From Anisus vortex (lineage: Eukaryota; Mollusca; Gastropoda; Planorbidae), in NCBI GenBank assembly GCA_949126835.1, contig OX421507.1, positions 8,522,121 through 8,586,120 on the forward strand: a DNA stretch of 64,000 bases. Direction: 5' to 3'. Of this stretch, positions 49,769 to 61,339 are shown in pieces; the stretch's first letter is position 1; every line of letters starts with the position of its first letter. The position numbers and the translations under genes are program-made. The notes under the pieces are model-generated. The model saw nothing but the letters and a program-made list of their open reading frames with translations. It searched no databases and was not told where the DNA came from.

Positions 49769-52700
49769 CATACCTTTTCATTAAAATTCGATATAGAATA
49801 GCAGTAGATACTGTTTTTAAATTACATAGAACCTGTTTTAGAAAAGAAATATAACTCTGTAGAGGGTATGGACATTTTTTTTTAATTCACAGACAAAGAA
49901 AACATTTTAAAGACATCTTTTTAATGAAGCCTGCAACAATTCAACAATGAAATTAATATTAAAATTTTGTGTCAGTAATGCTACTCGGGTATGTAAAGAA
50001 CCATACTTCCTACAGCAGATTTCCATTCAAACACCCGGAAATATCTTTCTCCCCGCCACCTACTCAATTTTTCAAGTAGCCTTTGATGTAATAGACTCCG
50101 GTTCCCTTAAGATCATTATCTGATCACCAGAGTAAACCAGTTTACTTCAAAAAATGACATAAATTTACTTCCGTTGTTTTGATGCCAATAGTATTTGCAC
50201 GTTGGATGTTGTGCTATTGATATAGTTACTAAATTAACTAAATTTAGATAATTTTAGTTTATTTATACCCGACAGCCTAAGCCAAGCAGGTACGGTAGCG
50301 GTTGTCTTACGGAGAAAGTGTTTATTGGTGAACCTTTTTCTTCAGTTTCAATGTAACATATTACAAATGTTGGTAAAAGTAATCCAAATTCTCACATGTG
50401 TTATTCATTTAATCTATCATTAGCGTAAAATGCAAAAGTCTTACTTTATGCTAATCTTGAATGTTTGCGTCTTTTGTGTGTGTTTGTAAGATTCCAGCTT
50501 AAAGGGCAAGAGGTAGGAATTTTACATAGATCTAATGTAAACTAGGCAATTAGTGGACTAACCTGAAAAGTTGCAGGATCCATATGGTCTTGCATCACAA
50601 CTGATAGATTGTTGTTTATACTGTAACATAGTGCAGGCAAACTAAATTGAATCATAGTTTTAAATCTTGGGTTGTGAGCTTTTAGTTTTTCCTTTTCCGC
50701 CATCAGCAGCAAGAGACTTATTAAAAACTAAAAAAAATTACACACACAAAATGTATGATAAGATTTATGATTGTTTATATTTATATCACAATGATGTCCT
50801 GTCACAATTAAATCTATTATATAATCCTCGTTTTTAAAGCATCCACTTACTTTTATAACTTCCAACAGTAACGTCAACGATGATGGTTGATACTGAACAA
50901 TTCCATCAACACGGCTTAAATTGATTAGTATACCATAAGAACTGTATGCTAATATTCTGAATGAAAAAGAAAACAATTTGTCGTTAAAGAATCTAAATGT
51001 ATAGACTAATACTGTTTGATACTTAACCGTATACCGTACAAAATAACTTGCATTGTGTTTATTTAGAAGTCCATCTGGGTAGAGTGTGCTAGGTGTCTGT
51101 GCTACTCTTTGTGTTGATAAGTGATGGGCGAAGTCTACTTTAAGGAGAATGAGGGATATAGAATAGATGAAAGGGTGAGTCTAAAAGGGACAAGACTCTT
51201 TTAGTCAGAACCCTCTTGAAACCGTACCTTGTTCTTTTGTAGGCTATTTTGTATGTTTTCAAGGGAGACAAACTGAGAGAGATGACAAAATTTGCGACGG
51301 ACTAATGGACCTCGTCCATGCTAGGACTGATTGTTATTGGTCCATACAACTCTCTGACAGATTATTCCAGATTTCATCTGATCTATATATAGGCCTACTT
51401 ACGGAAGTCATTTTACACTTCACCTGGGTTTACATATTCTTCACTTCATTTTACTTGGGATTCCACTTCTACTTCCATTTTACATTTTGGATAATTCTGT
51501 CAGACAGACTTCTACATCATAAGATGCTAGACTAAACGCATTTTGTGATCGGACGCATGTGAACAGATTCTTAATATCAAATTGTAATAATCTTAATATT
51601 TTATATTTATTGGTAGATATTTATTAAGTTTGAAAGAATTCTGATAGTCATTGTGAGAATATTACTAGTTTAGTCTGTTTCATAGCATTAGTAGTAATAT
51701 TAATTAAAGGAACCTGGAGTGAGATACATTTTGGTATCTCAACTGTATCACTGATAGGACTTGTTTTATTCAAATAAACGAAGTCATCCATTTAACTAAA
51801 ATGGTTTATTTGTACCTTTATTTCTCTGTGTGTGCATCCTGAATGAGTGAAGGAAGCTGTCTGCATCCACTAAATATAAATATCGTACAAAGGCAAAAGT
51901 TGTGCCATCATATCAACTAGATAGACAAGCCAGTTTTTGGTGGGCATAGAGTGTTCATATCCACATTTCTAACGCTCCAAGTGGACGCGCAGAGATTTTC
52001 GCATCCCACTGGCCACACAATCCCCTCATCACACCTCTAATGTGTTGGTGTCAAGGTCAATTCCCTTGGGGCACATTCTACCTGTGAAGCCTGCGAGATA
52101 TTTCAGGCAAAAATATTTCTTTAATATCTCGGTATTATGAAGTGACAATAAAATGCCTCAATGTAAGCTGTTTGCAGAACAAAAAGCTATCTTATAATTA
52201 TAAAGAGCATGCCCACACCTAACTAACAGAATAAGCGAAATTGTGTGTTATGAGGGTTTTATCCTGATTGCCTTCTAGCCATCTTATCTTTGTTGGTTCC
52301 CATAATGGTAAAAGACCATTGCTACCCCCCCCCTCCAAACAAATAGAATTTAAACCTATGCGCCTCATGCTATGGTATAAGTGATGTTTTGTAAAGATGA
52401 TAAGGTTATGCAGTGTGGCTCAGATTTCAGTGAAATTCCATTAATACAGTGGTTCCCAACCTTTCTTATTCTTATGCGGCAACCCCTTGATACAGTTACT
52501 CATGCTTTGGCGACCCCCAACCATAAAATTATTTTTGTTGCTACCTTATATTACTTATAACTGTAATTTGCTACTGTTATGAATTTTAATGTAAATATGT
52601 GATATGCAGGATGTATTTTCATTGTTACAAACTATTGTGATTATTGACACTTAAAAAAAATTACTAATTATATATTGCAAAATATTTATTTCTTTTTTCT

Positions 52701-53481
52701 TTTACTTCAGTGCCAAGGTTGAGATTGCTTCTTTCTCTCAAGAGCAGAAATTTGCGGGGCTGTCTTTGCAAGGGCACAAAGAAAGATCATCATACACAAC
52801 AATACTTCTGTATTTAGACTTAAATAACTAAAAAGCTGGAAAACCCTGTTACACATAGATATGTTGTTGAAAATAGAGGAAGAATTTGCAACTCAATCTC
52901 AAACAGAATAGGATATGACTGAAAACACTTCATCCAAAATTTTGCATTGTATAGAAATCAGTTCTAGCCTAGCTGCATTGTTAAAAATAAGTTTAATGAA
53001 CTCCTCTTGTGCTGTCCCAGGAACATCTTTAACTTTACCTGTGAATGCGCTTCTGGCAAGTGCAAATGGGGTGTCAAGAAGATTTGGAAATTTTATTGAA
53101 ATTTCATTAACAGGCATGTTCAAGTGTTCATACACAGAAATTATCATGTAATCATTTTGTCTGGTTCAATGTCTTCTTTGCCTTCAAAATAATTACATTA
53201 AAAACACATTAAAACCATTTTGATCAGCATGGCAAGTAAATTGCTTTCCAACAGTTTCCAAATAAAATGTACTACATATAGGCCTAGTCAATTAAATTAA
53301 TACAGGTAATGAAATAAATAAACATGATTTCAAAACTTTAATAGAGAATATAATTATTGTAAATTTTCATGACAACAAAAAACTATCATAGTTTCTGTAT
53401 GGCTTACTCAGTTATAAGAATCCCTGCAAAGAAGACTTGATTTTCAAATAGTATTGCTGAGAATATTGCCATTTCTTGCAT
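45502..53481 (-). CDS. SLC35A4: SLC35A4-type nucleotide-sugar transporter family protein, complete
   Basis: Multi-pass Golgi-type membrane protein of the SLC35A family. Exons: 53481-53408, 50956-50851, 50727-50563, 49832-49774, 48336-48274, 47564-47423, 46493-46415, 45868-45807 and 45690-45502, all with AG/GT borders in matching phase, giving 312 residues (human SLC35A4 324). Family blocks in order: YSSYGILINLSRVDGIVQYQ, QPSSLTLLLEVIK, CYSINNNLSVVMQDHMDPAT, FQVLCNLKTVSTAILYRIL, LTPVGLTLTLVYCFLSGLAG, VYTEYILKKDQT, SLQNCYLYIFGILFNFS, SGLIMSGIMKYSNNIVRLF. These align best with SLC35A4 (HITPLGL, ISGLSSVYTELLMK, GLLMSAVMKHGSSITRLFVV). The start could also be Met 53472, which has the stronger Kozak context. 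Substrate is unknown. For the 47.4 kb exon I chose acceptor ttatttacag because it restores phase and alignment. Confidence 0.9.
47990..48095 (+). repeat. R3 repeat, partial, SLC35A4 intron
   Basis: aaaatgcaagactagacta, gacgagcgtaggacgcaata and atcttctttatagaaggagc, with an extra copy of gcgtctgtaatgtataagat just before it, so the R3 end may be duplicated. Confidence 0.7.
48530..48745 (+). pseudogene. LINE endonuclease fragment (second family)
   Basis: Conceptual translation gives HSQLLDTINKQ, then ICLILGDFNHLSLDQSLPTY, SQCVSCPTRLERSLD and a stop. The GDFN core with the following SLDQSLPTYxQxVxCPTR is typical of the endonuclease domain of CR1/Rex-like non-LTR elements. It may belong to the family of the 60.7-61.1 kb reverse-transcriptase remnant. 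Truncated at both ends. Confidence 0.7.
49039..49740. mobile_element. Tc1/mariner-like MITE (about 0.7 kb) in SLC35A4 intron
   Basis: Inverted ends gaggtacctcgggttacgaa (left) and ttcgtaacccgaggtaccac (right), flanked by TA on both sides. The right end continues into a (TA)n run. Several ttcgtaacctga units recur inside both arms. The TA target and CAGTGGTACCTCGG-type ends fit mariner/Tigger-like elements. No transposase frame. Confidence 0.75.
51000..52441 (-). other. SLC35A4-like intron 1, part without recognised repeats
   Basis: Nothing recognised. The open frame at 51305-51535 (+) is hydrophobic and Phe-rich, and looks like chance. Confidence 0.35.
52442..52580. mobile_element. hAT element end (CAGTGGTTCCCAACC type)
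   Basis: acagtggttcccaacctttc followed by tatgcggcaaccccttga and ttggcgacccccaaccataa is a widely occurring hAT terminal sequence. The matching right end was not located. It may belong with the transposase fragment just downstream. Confidence 0.6.
52899..53147 (-). pseudogene. hAT transposase-like (ZBED5/FAM200-type) fragment
   Basis: Minus-strand frame: EISIKFPNLLDTPFALARSA, FTGKVKDVPGTAQEEFIKLI, FNNAARLE. The order (I-x-KFPNLL, PFA, VKDVP-TAQEEFIxL) resembles the C-terminal part of ZBED5-like domesticated hAT transposases, from memory. It has no catalytic residues and is short. It lies in intron 1 of the SLC35A4-like gene, about 320 bp past the hAT end at 52.44 kb. Confidence 0.6.
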
Positions 53482-53489
53482 CCAGGAAC

Positions 53490-54149
53490 CTTAAAAATCA
53501 TACAAAGTGTAAATCAATATTTAATTTTATTAAACTTGTTACATTAAATTAAGATTACCAGTTGTTGCAAATGTTAAGTTATATTTAATCATGCAATGGG
53601 GGTAGACTGAATGCGTAAGTAGGCACAAATTTATATAGGCCTATATAGTATGTAGCATACATAACATTTTAAAAAAAAGCAATTGCTCAGACAGAAGACG
53701 TTGAAATCAAACACATTACATTTGTATCACAAAGGATACTGGTACTTCAAAGAGCCCGGTAATTGTATATTATTATAATTGTAGCTTATATACTAAATTA
53801 TAAATTTGAATTTTTTTATTTGTCTCTAATAGCTAAAAATTTTAAGTCTTCATGTCTTGAATGGAATTGTTAATAGTAAAAGCAATGTTGACACTAGAGT
53901 AAATGTCAAAAGGGGTCAAAATCTGTGTCTATTAGTAAGATTAGTAAGATTGTTAGTTGCATTTAAAAGGAGTAAACTCTAAGCACACATAGTTTAAGAA
54001 AATTTCAATTTTGCACCTATACACATTTAGTCTTAGTCTTAGGCGCCTGGGGTGGCTGCACCCTCTAATAGCCTTACTAGTTGCAATGCTTCTGGTCAAA
54101 AGCCCTTCCTATCATATATATATGATATATAGGCTATGTTATAAATGCA
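53490..54149. other. Upstream region of the SLC35A4-like gene
   Basis: AT-rich with no open frame or clear repeat. It may contain noncoding first exon(s) and the promoter. If acceptor tttttaag at 53490 is used, the start-codon exon has an upstream partner not identified here. Confidence 0.35.
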
Positions 54150-54330
54150 CCTTATATTAAAAAGATGATTATTGCATCCTACGCTCAACTATGGGCTATG
54201 CGCCTGTGGTCTGTCTAGTCTTGCATTTTGATTAGTATCTTAAATGCTATATGAAGTTACTGGTTAGTAATGGTTTGTTCTTGCAGGCAATCCCAGTCCA
54301 TGGCCTGATGAATTTGTTCTTGCCAAGCTA
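54150..54330 (-). repeat. R3 repeat, diverged
   Basis: gatgattattgcatcctacg, tctgtctagtcttgcatttt, gattagtatcttaaatgct, ggtttgttcttgcagg and ggcctgatgaatttgttct follow the R3 order. A palindromic catatggcatat cluster (54340-54405) directly follows. Confidence 0.65.
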
Positions 54331-55439
54331 GCTATACCATATCATATCATGGATGGCATATGCCGCATGATATGCCATATGGCCATACCATATGCCACAT
54401 ATGGCATTAGAAAAGTCTTTTTTCCCTATGTTTATCTGAGCATTCATTGTAATAGATTTTTAACATTGTGTTGCACTTATAACTTACAATTAAATGTCTT
54501 TACTTGACTTATAAATATAGGCTATAGAAATTAGAATATAATAATATTATTTAATATTATTACCACTTTACTGTCTTCACTCCTTTAGTTTAGGTTTAGG
54601 CCTACCCTACTGACTTTGTCCTTTACACTCACAGACTATTATTATTATTAGATATGATAATTAAGTTATTCATTATACTAATTACAGTAGCCTGAGTACT
54701 TGCCTGAGTAGCCTACATTAATATCAGCCCTAGGCCCTAGTCTCTGCTCGAGTTTCTAGGTTTAGTTTAAAATACTAAAATAGCAATAGTTTTCTGCTAT
54801 TTAACTATTTCCACTATTGGTGTTACTACCAATGTCAGTTGTGAATAGGGCCTATTCACTATTAATGAATCTTGCAGCATTTTATAGAAGATACAAACAT
54901 AAATATGAGCATTGATTATAATACACTTGAGCTATGTTTGCATGAACTTCAAATTTGTTATTCAAACTTAGTTTTTAGTAGCAACTGTGTCAACTATTAC
55001 TTTCTGCATTACATTTCAGTCGGGGAAAAAACTCAGTAAAACATAGATTTATATGTTTGTCGCAATCACTGAACTATATCATAGAAACCAGATTGCGCCT
55101 GGCTTCTTTCATTGGACGAAAAAAAGATAACCATACTCATACTATTTATAATTGCCGTCGTTTTATTTATTGCTATATAGGCCTATTTTGATACCAAAAA
55201 GCAATGAACATTACGATTAGGACAAACTATTAATGACTTTTTTTTTTTTACACACACCCGCACACACACGCACGCACACACACACAGTGTGTAGGCCTAA
55301 GCATGTTAGAATGTTACATAATCTCTTTTTTAAAATGGGCAGAATAACATAAAATTTGTCCTAAATATGCTTTGTTTACTGCAGTGAACATTATGTTCAA
55401 GGTTTTACCCTTTAATTACATAGGCCTAGACCTATACTT

Positions 55440-55645
55440 TTTATATCTTATATATTACAGACGCTCCTGATTATTGCGCTTTACTTTACGATGTTCCGTG
55501 GTCGTAATCTATAGTAGTCGTGCACTTTTATTAGTGTTTTAAATGAAGTAATGAAGTTAAATTACTAGTTTTCCTGATTTGTTCAGACAACTAACGCATT
55601 TCATGCCCTGATGCCACTCGGTAAGAAATTTGTTCTCACATAAGG
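55440..55645 (-). repeat. R3 repeat, near full length
   Basis: atcttatatattacagacgc, tcctgattattgcgc, gcacttttattagtgtttta, gatttgttcagacaact, catgccctgatgccactcgg, taagaaatttgttctcac. Lacks part of the taaagaag hairpin. Confidence 0.7.
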
Positions 55646-55729
55646 GATTCTATTCTTCTTCTATTAGCAGTCTGCAGAGCTGTTTGCTCTCTTGCAGTCA
55701 ATGCCAGACAAACATAATAAATATTTAGC

Positions 55730-55950
55730 CTACATGTCTTTTTCGGTTGTTCAATACTGCTATAGGCCTATAGTGTGTTGGTATTGGTAGGTTGAAGGGG
55801 AGTAGAGTGTATCTGAGGTAGGTTAGCTCAGAGCATTCATGCGGGAAGTGGTCCACAGTTTCTTGTGAGCAGGGACAAAGTCTGCAGTTAGGTGGGTGAG
55901 TTGGGTTTATTCTATTTAGGTGTGAGTTGAGCCAGGCTCCACGAGAGGAG
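55730..55950 (-). pseudogene. LINE post-RNase H zinc-knuckle remnant
   Basis: Minus-strand reading WLNSHLNRINPTHPPNCRLC, then CSQETVDHFPHECSELTYLR. This is the Cys/His-rich block (C-x2-C ... H-x4-C) that follows RNase H in some non-LTR elements. It is probably the continuation of the RNase H remnant at 58.85-59.35 kb (see the finding on the 10-bp repeat). Confidence 0.75.
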
Positions 55951-56456
55951 GTACAGCCGGTACGCCGTACCGGGGCCCATAAGAGTTTAGGGGGCCCATG
56001 AATATTACAATTTAAAATTAAATTGGCAATAACGAAAGTATTTTTTAATTGTTGCAATAAAGCTAAGAGGAGATGATACAAAACCTCCTACAATCTCACG
56101 TGGCGTTGGGGGCCCTTAATTTTGGCATTTTTTGATTGTGTACTTGAACATTTTGTTAAATTTGCAAAGAAGCCTCTAGTTGTAATATAGGGCCTATTTA
56201 TTTTCGATAGCATTTAGGATCTCTTTTTTATTTTGTTTTCTCCAGAGACACTTACAAATATAGACATATGAGCCCTACAGGCTTACAGTTCTCCCTGTTA
56301 GCTTAGTAGCCTAGGCCAGGTTCGACAACCTAAAGCACGCGTGCCACACATTGCACGCAGAGCGATTTTAGATGGCACGCGAGAGACTTCCAAAAGGTGC
56401 TTCTTGTTGATTTTTTTTCAATAATTGAATGAGGAGGCCTTAACTGTTGAAGCCGA

Positions 56457-56517
56457 TGTTTCTATCTTATACATTACAGACGCTCTTTCTATAAAGAAGA
56501 TTATTGCGTCCTACGCG
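56457..56517 (-). repeat. R3 repeat fragment
   Basis: atcttatacattacagacgc, tctttctataaagaagatta and ttgcgtcctacgcgac; the left half only. Confidence 0.7.
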
Positions 56518-57714
56518 ACACATTTCAGTGAGTTGAACTTGCTTTTACAAGGACGTGGCCAAACAGCACTTGACTGTTCGACCACCGGAATGGATTTGCA
56601 TTGAAACTGGACAAATCTTGCACGTTAATTCAATTTCAAAACACTTAACTACTTGTAATTTCCTAATTTATGCCATATATTAAATAGATAGAGAGGAGTT
56701 TTATATACAAAGACAAGACTTTCAAATTTATGGACTCTTGTTCACCACATAAAGTCTGACTGGATTTATCCATAGACAACCATCTTAGATGTGGATCTTT
56801 TTTTTAAGTGGAGGGATATTAACCATTTTAAATGCAGCAAGTTGAATTTTAAACACAAAAATGCTAGCTTTTTATAAAGAAATAATAATTAAAAAGTAAT
56901 ATTAGTTTTAATTTTAAAAGAAGGGAGATAATTAACCCGTTTTGTAGGCTATTTGTTTTTTGCTCTAATATGTCCAATATTTTTCATATTTTTCTTTAAT
57001 AAAAACATTAATGGCTCTTACAATTATAATTTTAAAATTTATCAAATTGTGTAAGTTAGTTGAAAAGTATATAAATATTATATGACTAAAGAATTCATAA
57101 TAATATGTGTACATTTTTAATTATTACATTAACTACCAAGTTTGTATGATTACAATGTCTCTACACCGCTCGACGATAATATTGGACTAATACATACCAC
57201 TCAATAATAATTTAAGAGAATATCTCAGTAGAACTGAGATCGAAATACAATTAAATGTATAGCAGGTGCCAGATCCATATCTCAAATCACGATAACTAAA
57301 TGATAAAATTAGGCGATAATTAACTATCAAAATGTGAAAGTTTAGTAATAACATTCTGTATTTGTTGTAAATCAGTAAATGCAAATAAATTAAAAAGGAT
57401 GATAACCAGGAACTCGTTTTTTTATAGTTAAATATTAAACGCTCTAAAGATTTTCTCTATACACCTCGTTTTAGGCCTCTATCTTGCTACGGCGCTAAAT
57501 AAATATTATTATTTTAAAAAAAAATATCATAGAGCAGGTTGACTTTTGGGCTGTTGGCACGCTGAATGATTTTAAAATCCTAGTTTGGCACACTATTAGC
57601 AAAAGGCTGCATATCGGTTCTAGTATGGCAGTTAAACTAGTTAGTCGATCCTTTTACACTATAATGATTTCCAGTGCCGTAGCCAAGAGGGGAGATTGAA
57701 GGTATCACCATTTT

Positions 57715-58220
57715 AGACAAATGTATTGAAAATTACAAGAACCTAGCCCTCAGCACCAAAATCAGGCTGATGCGCTCACTGGTCCTCTTCATTTTCTTAT
57801 ATGCTTGCGAGTCATGGACACTAACAGCGGAACTGGAAAATAAGATAAACGCCATGGAAATGAGATGCTTCAGGACCCTGCTCGGTATCTGTTACAAAGA
57901 CCATATCTCCAGCGAACAGATAAGAAAAAGAATACAACAGGAAATTGGAAAGTATGAAGACCTGCTGGCCACAGCCAAGAAAAGAAAACTGGAATGGTAT
58001 GGCCACGTCACCAGAAGACCATCCTGCAGGGTACCACCAGAGGAGGCAGAAAGAGAGGAAGACCAAAGAAACGTTGGGAAGATAATATCAGGGAATGGAC
58101 AGGTACAAAACTGTGAGAGGCAATGTGAACGGCTGAGAGACGGGAGGAGTGGAGGAGGCTGGTTTACATGTCATCTGTTGCGCCCCCAACGGTCTAACAG
58201 ACTACGGGATATGTAGGATG
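57715..58220 (+). pseudogene. LINE reverse-transcriptase C-terminal copy
   Basis: Plus-strand frame SLVLFIFLYACESWTLTAEL, RCFRTLLGICYKDHISSEQI, GKYEDLLATAKKRKLEWYGH, VTR. A frameshift near 58015 (loss of the NGLAKAILQ segment) follows; the remainder is readable in another frame to the shared 3' end gggatatgtaggatgtagg. It is closely similar to the 41.6 kb copy, so relatively recent, but 5'-truncated just before the KDKNLALSTKIRLMRS region. Confidence 0.9.
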
Positions 58221-58851
58221 TAGGGTAGGTATTGAAAATTTAAAACACATTTTTTTTTGGTCAATTAACAAAATGAAATGTATTTTGGGAAGAGTTTGTA
58301 AAAAACAAACGATGTGTCAACTGTATTGCCACACAGATCTAACCTTACATTAGATTACACAACATAATATATTACTGTCGAATATCTATAACTGACAAGA
58401 ATAACACCTAGAGTTAAATCACTAAACCTAGAAACACTAGTCACTATAGGACATAAATTATCAATCAACAGTGAGAGTCACTTTTCCCATTTTACACATC
58501 TTTGTAACAAGCTTATTATTTGCAAGACCAATAGGCCTTCTGAAGCGCAAGAACTATTACAATAATTTAAACTAAGAACTATGTACTTGATTAAAGTGTT
58601 TTCGTAACAGACCTGTAAGGCTTTGATTGAAATGATTACACTCTAATGACAGTTAGTCTTATGACAGTTTCACAAAATGGTCCACAGACCTTGTAAAAAG
58701 ATTCCTGATTTTTCAAACGTAGGCCTATGTAATACAAATAAATCATCTAGAAATGACTAGTGTTTAAAAAAGTGGGGGGGGGGGGAGGGAAAGGGGGGCT
58801 CAGAAAAGATCTCGTACCGGCATCTTTTTTCTCTCTCGAGGGCCCTGAGTT

Positions 58852-59350
58852 GAGCTATAATATATATGTCCTGTTCTCAGCTGGAATATAGTGCATTGTT
58901 CTTTGCGGGGGAGAAACTTTATGTTGTCTTGTTTGTTGGCCTGGTTCGTTTCTTTGTACATTTTTCTTCCAGTTGTTCCCTGAGCCCATTGATTTAGCCA
59001 TTCCTCCTTAAAGTTGTTTTTAGCATTATGTACACTGTTTTGTAGCTGACAGGTCTTTCATATTGGTCCACGTTAGCTCCCTTTCGAGCCAGTCTGTCAG
59101 CTTTTTCATTTCCTGGTATGCCAATATGTCATGGGATCCATTGTAGAGTTATGTTGATGTTGTATGTGCTTATTAGGTAGTCCAGTGTGTGTTCTAATAG
59201 GGTGATTTCTTTCAAGCTTGGTGAGGTTTCGCTTGCTACTGTTTGAAGTGCTGATGAGAATCGGTGAAGATAATTATCTGATGGGGCAAGATGTTTGTTG
59301 TTATATTTATGTTTTATTGTCTCAAGGGCAATAATAGGGGCCTATATAAG
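58852..59350 (-). pseudogene. LINE RNase H domain remnant
   Basis: Minus-strand translation: IIALETIKHKYNNKHLAP, SSALQTVASETSPSLKEI, NINITLQWIP-stop-HIGIPGNE, KADRLARKGANVDQYERPVS, then the tail ending QLRTGHI. HIGIPGNEKADRLA is the RNase H core around its final catalytic region; a stop replaces the usual Ser/Gly before H. Upstream RT is not in view. Confidence 0.82.
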
Positions 59351-59569
59351 GGTTAATGAAAGTGTTTTTGTCTTTACGTTTATGTGAGCTTGCCCGTAGA
59401 AAAAAATAAATAGTTATAGCCTACACTAAATAGAAAGCTAAACTAATTTCAAAATTAAAATTATTATTTAGTTACTGAAAACATTTAAGAACGTAATTTA
59501 AAATAAATATTGTAATTGGGTTAAAAAAATAAGCATGTCTTTTTATTTAACAAAAAGTTAGAACTATCC

Positions 59570-59960
59570 CTGAGCCCTGTGGATAAGAATCGAACACGTC
59601 TAAAATATAATTATTAGATTTAACTTGCTGAAAAAATTTGGGAAAGCTTTAATTTAATCCTTAAATTATTTACAATCTTAAAAAAAAAAAGTAATATTAC
59701 TGAAATTTTTTTTTACATTTTTTTTATTTTTTTTTAAAGTAGAAAAAGAAAGCTATGAGTGAGGAATCGAACCGAGGTCGCCCGCATGGCAGTCGGATAC
59801 GTTTTATGGCATTGCTAGCATCGGGTTTTATGGCATTATCACCATCGGGTTCCAGTTTCTTGACAAAATCATTGTTGGGCCTAACCGAAGAACAAATTAT
59901 CAGTTTCCCAGTTCAGAAAGCATTAGGTAAAAGTAAATTATCCTGAGATCCAATAATTTT
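59570..59960. other. Unassigned stretch with tRNA-like motifs
   Basis: gaggaatcgaaccgaggtcg (59760) and aagaatcgaacacgtct (59585) contain B-box-like strings on the minus strand, but no full tRNA folds. The open frame at 59755-59946 (+) has no recognised domain. Confidence 0.3.
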
Positions 59961-60734
59961 ATGTTCTGCGTGGTTTCTCTGTAAAAGTGCCTTTGTTTTT
60001 AGTCTGGGTCATGCTACGGCGCAATAGATCTATACATTTTCTAATAAAATTAATTAAAAAAAATCATGGTAGGGCTTAAAGCATTTTAACTTTTAAGCTG
60101 TTGGTACGCTGAATAAATTAAAAAGTCGACCACTGTAGTACACAATCAATTAAACATATAGACAAATTAATTAGGACAATAAACCCTTTATTAGGCAATA
60201 TACAACTCATACATTGATCTATTAAATGAGATCAAACTTTTATCAATAATACTAATATAAATAAAAAAGATGTGAAAATAATACTAAACGCTAAACATTA
60301 CACGTGGCTATTAAAAAAATAGGCTAGCCTACATGATATCGTATCAGATCCTGTGCAATGATATTAGTACCGTAGTACCGGTATAGGCCTACTAGGCCTA
60401 CATACAATTAGTGCTCCCTTTCATAATTTGAAGACAAAGGGCCCAGTAGCCTATGTTCCAAAATTTGGCCAATATTTGAACATTGTCAGAATCGTGTGCC
60501 AGTTTTAGGCTATAATAGCCTAATGTGCCGTTAGGCTATAGAACTCGTTTAGGCCTAATCTTTCTTGCCATTAAACTTGTACAAAATACACAGCAATCAA
60601 CGAATGCCTTAACCCTTTCAAGATCAAGTTACTGTTCAAAGAGTACTATAATATAAAATGTGAGGAGTGAATTCAAAGTAGGCTACCAATGAGCTGGAAA
60701 TGTTAATGAACCGATTCTGTTTATAATATGCTTT

Positions 60735-61165
60735 ACTAGAGGCTGCAAACACTGTTCTGAACAATGAAGACAACTCAACAATCTGTATAAAAAAACTGCA
60801 CTGGCAACCAATAACACTTATTATAAAATTCAAGGTTTTGACTCTACTCTATAAAAGCCTTCATGTTTAAGCTCCCCAGTACATAAGATCCATGGTTGAG
60901 CTGCACACATCGGGGAGGGGAGGACTGCGTTTGGACGGAATGCATCTGCGGCTCAAAAAACATTTGCAACTCGCTCCTACAGCGTCGTAGCACCTCTGTG
61001 GTGGAATGAAATCCCGAACACACTCAAACAAGCTGACATTTTTAAAACAAAACTAAAAACACTTTTCGATTTATTTTAATAACAGATGGTAAATGTAAAG
61101 CGCATTCGAAGACTTTGTTATGAATAGCGCTATTCAAATATGTAATTTGTTTGTATAATCAGACA
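60735..61165 (+). pseudogene. CR1/Rex-like LINE reverse-transcriptase C-terminus and 3' tail
   Basis: Plus-strand reading with several stops: LHWQPITLIIKFKVLTLLYK, SLH-stop-APQYI, a Leu/Arg-rich block, then WNEIPNTLKQADIFKTKLKT, LFDLF. This is the terminal region of CR1/Rex-type reverse transcriptases (LHWLPV-x-RI-FKI ... APQYI ... WN-LP ... FK--LKT-LF). The tail (aatgtaaagcgcattcgaag, tgaatagcgctattcaa, atgtaatttgtttgt) recurs at 1.07-1.14 kb. Confidence 0.8.
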
Positions 61166-61339
61166 ATCTAATTCTCTCTATCTATATTAATGCAAATCAC
61201 CATCCACTTAGTGCAAACAATTGAACACTGGCATATTTTGATATTCGTGATATAGAAAAACAACAAAACATTCTATTAAATCCCCCCCCCCCCTCCTCCT
61301 AAAAAAAAATAATGAAAAAAATATCAAACAAACTTGCAA

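Larger units (their letters stand above)
55931..58851. mobile_element. Composite insertion between two halves of a LINE, flanked by TGAGTTGAGC
   Basis: The 10-mer TGAGTTGAGC occurs at about 55921-55930 and 58852-58861. To the left lies the zinc-knuckle half and to the right the RNase H half of an antisense LINE, in correct order and orientation. Removing the interval plus one 10-mer joins LRTGHI-like to LNSHLNRIN with a one-base slip. The interval starts with ggtacagccggtacgccgta and ggggcccat. It ends with a G-rich run, ctcgtaccggcatc and gagggccc, and contains the R3 fragment and the LINE copy listed separately. The inserted element itself is not classified. Confidence 0.5.

Noticed and set aside
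59755..59946. 63-residue protein with ATG in a GC-richer patch
   Set aside because: No domain, no neighbouring exons; it overlaps a B-box-like string and is probably repeat-derived.
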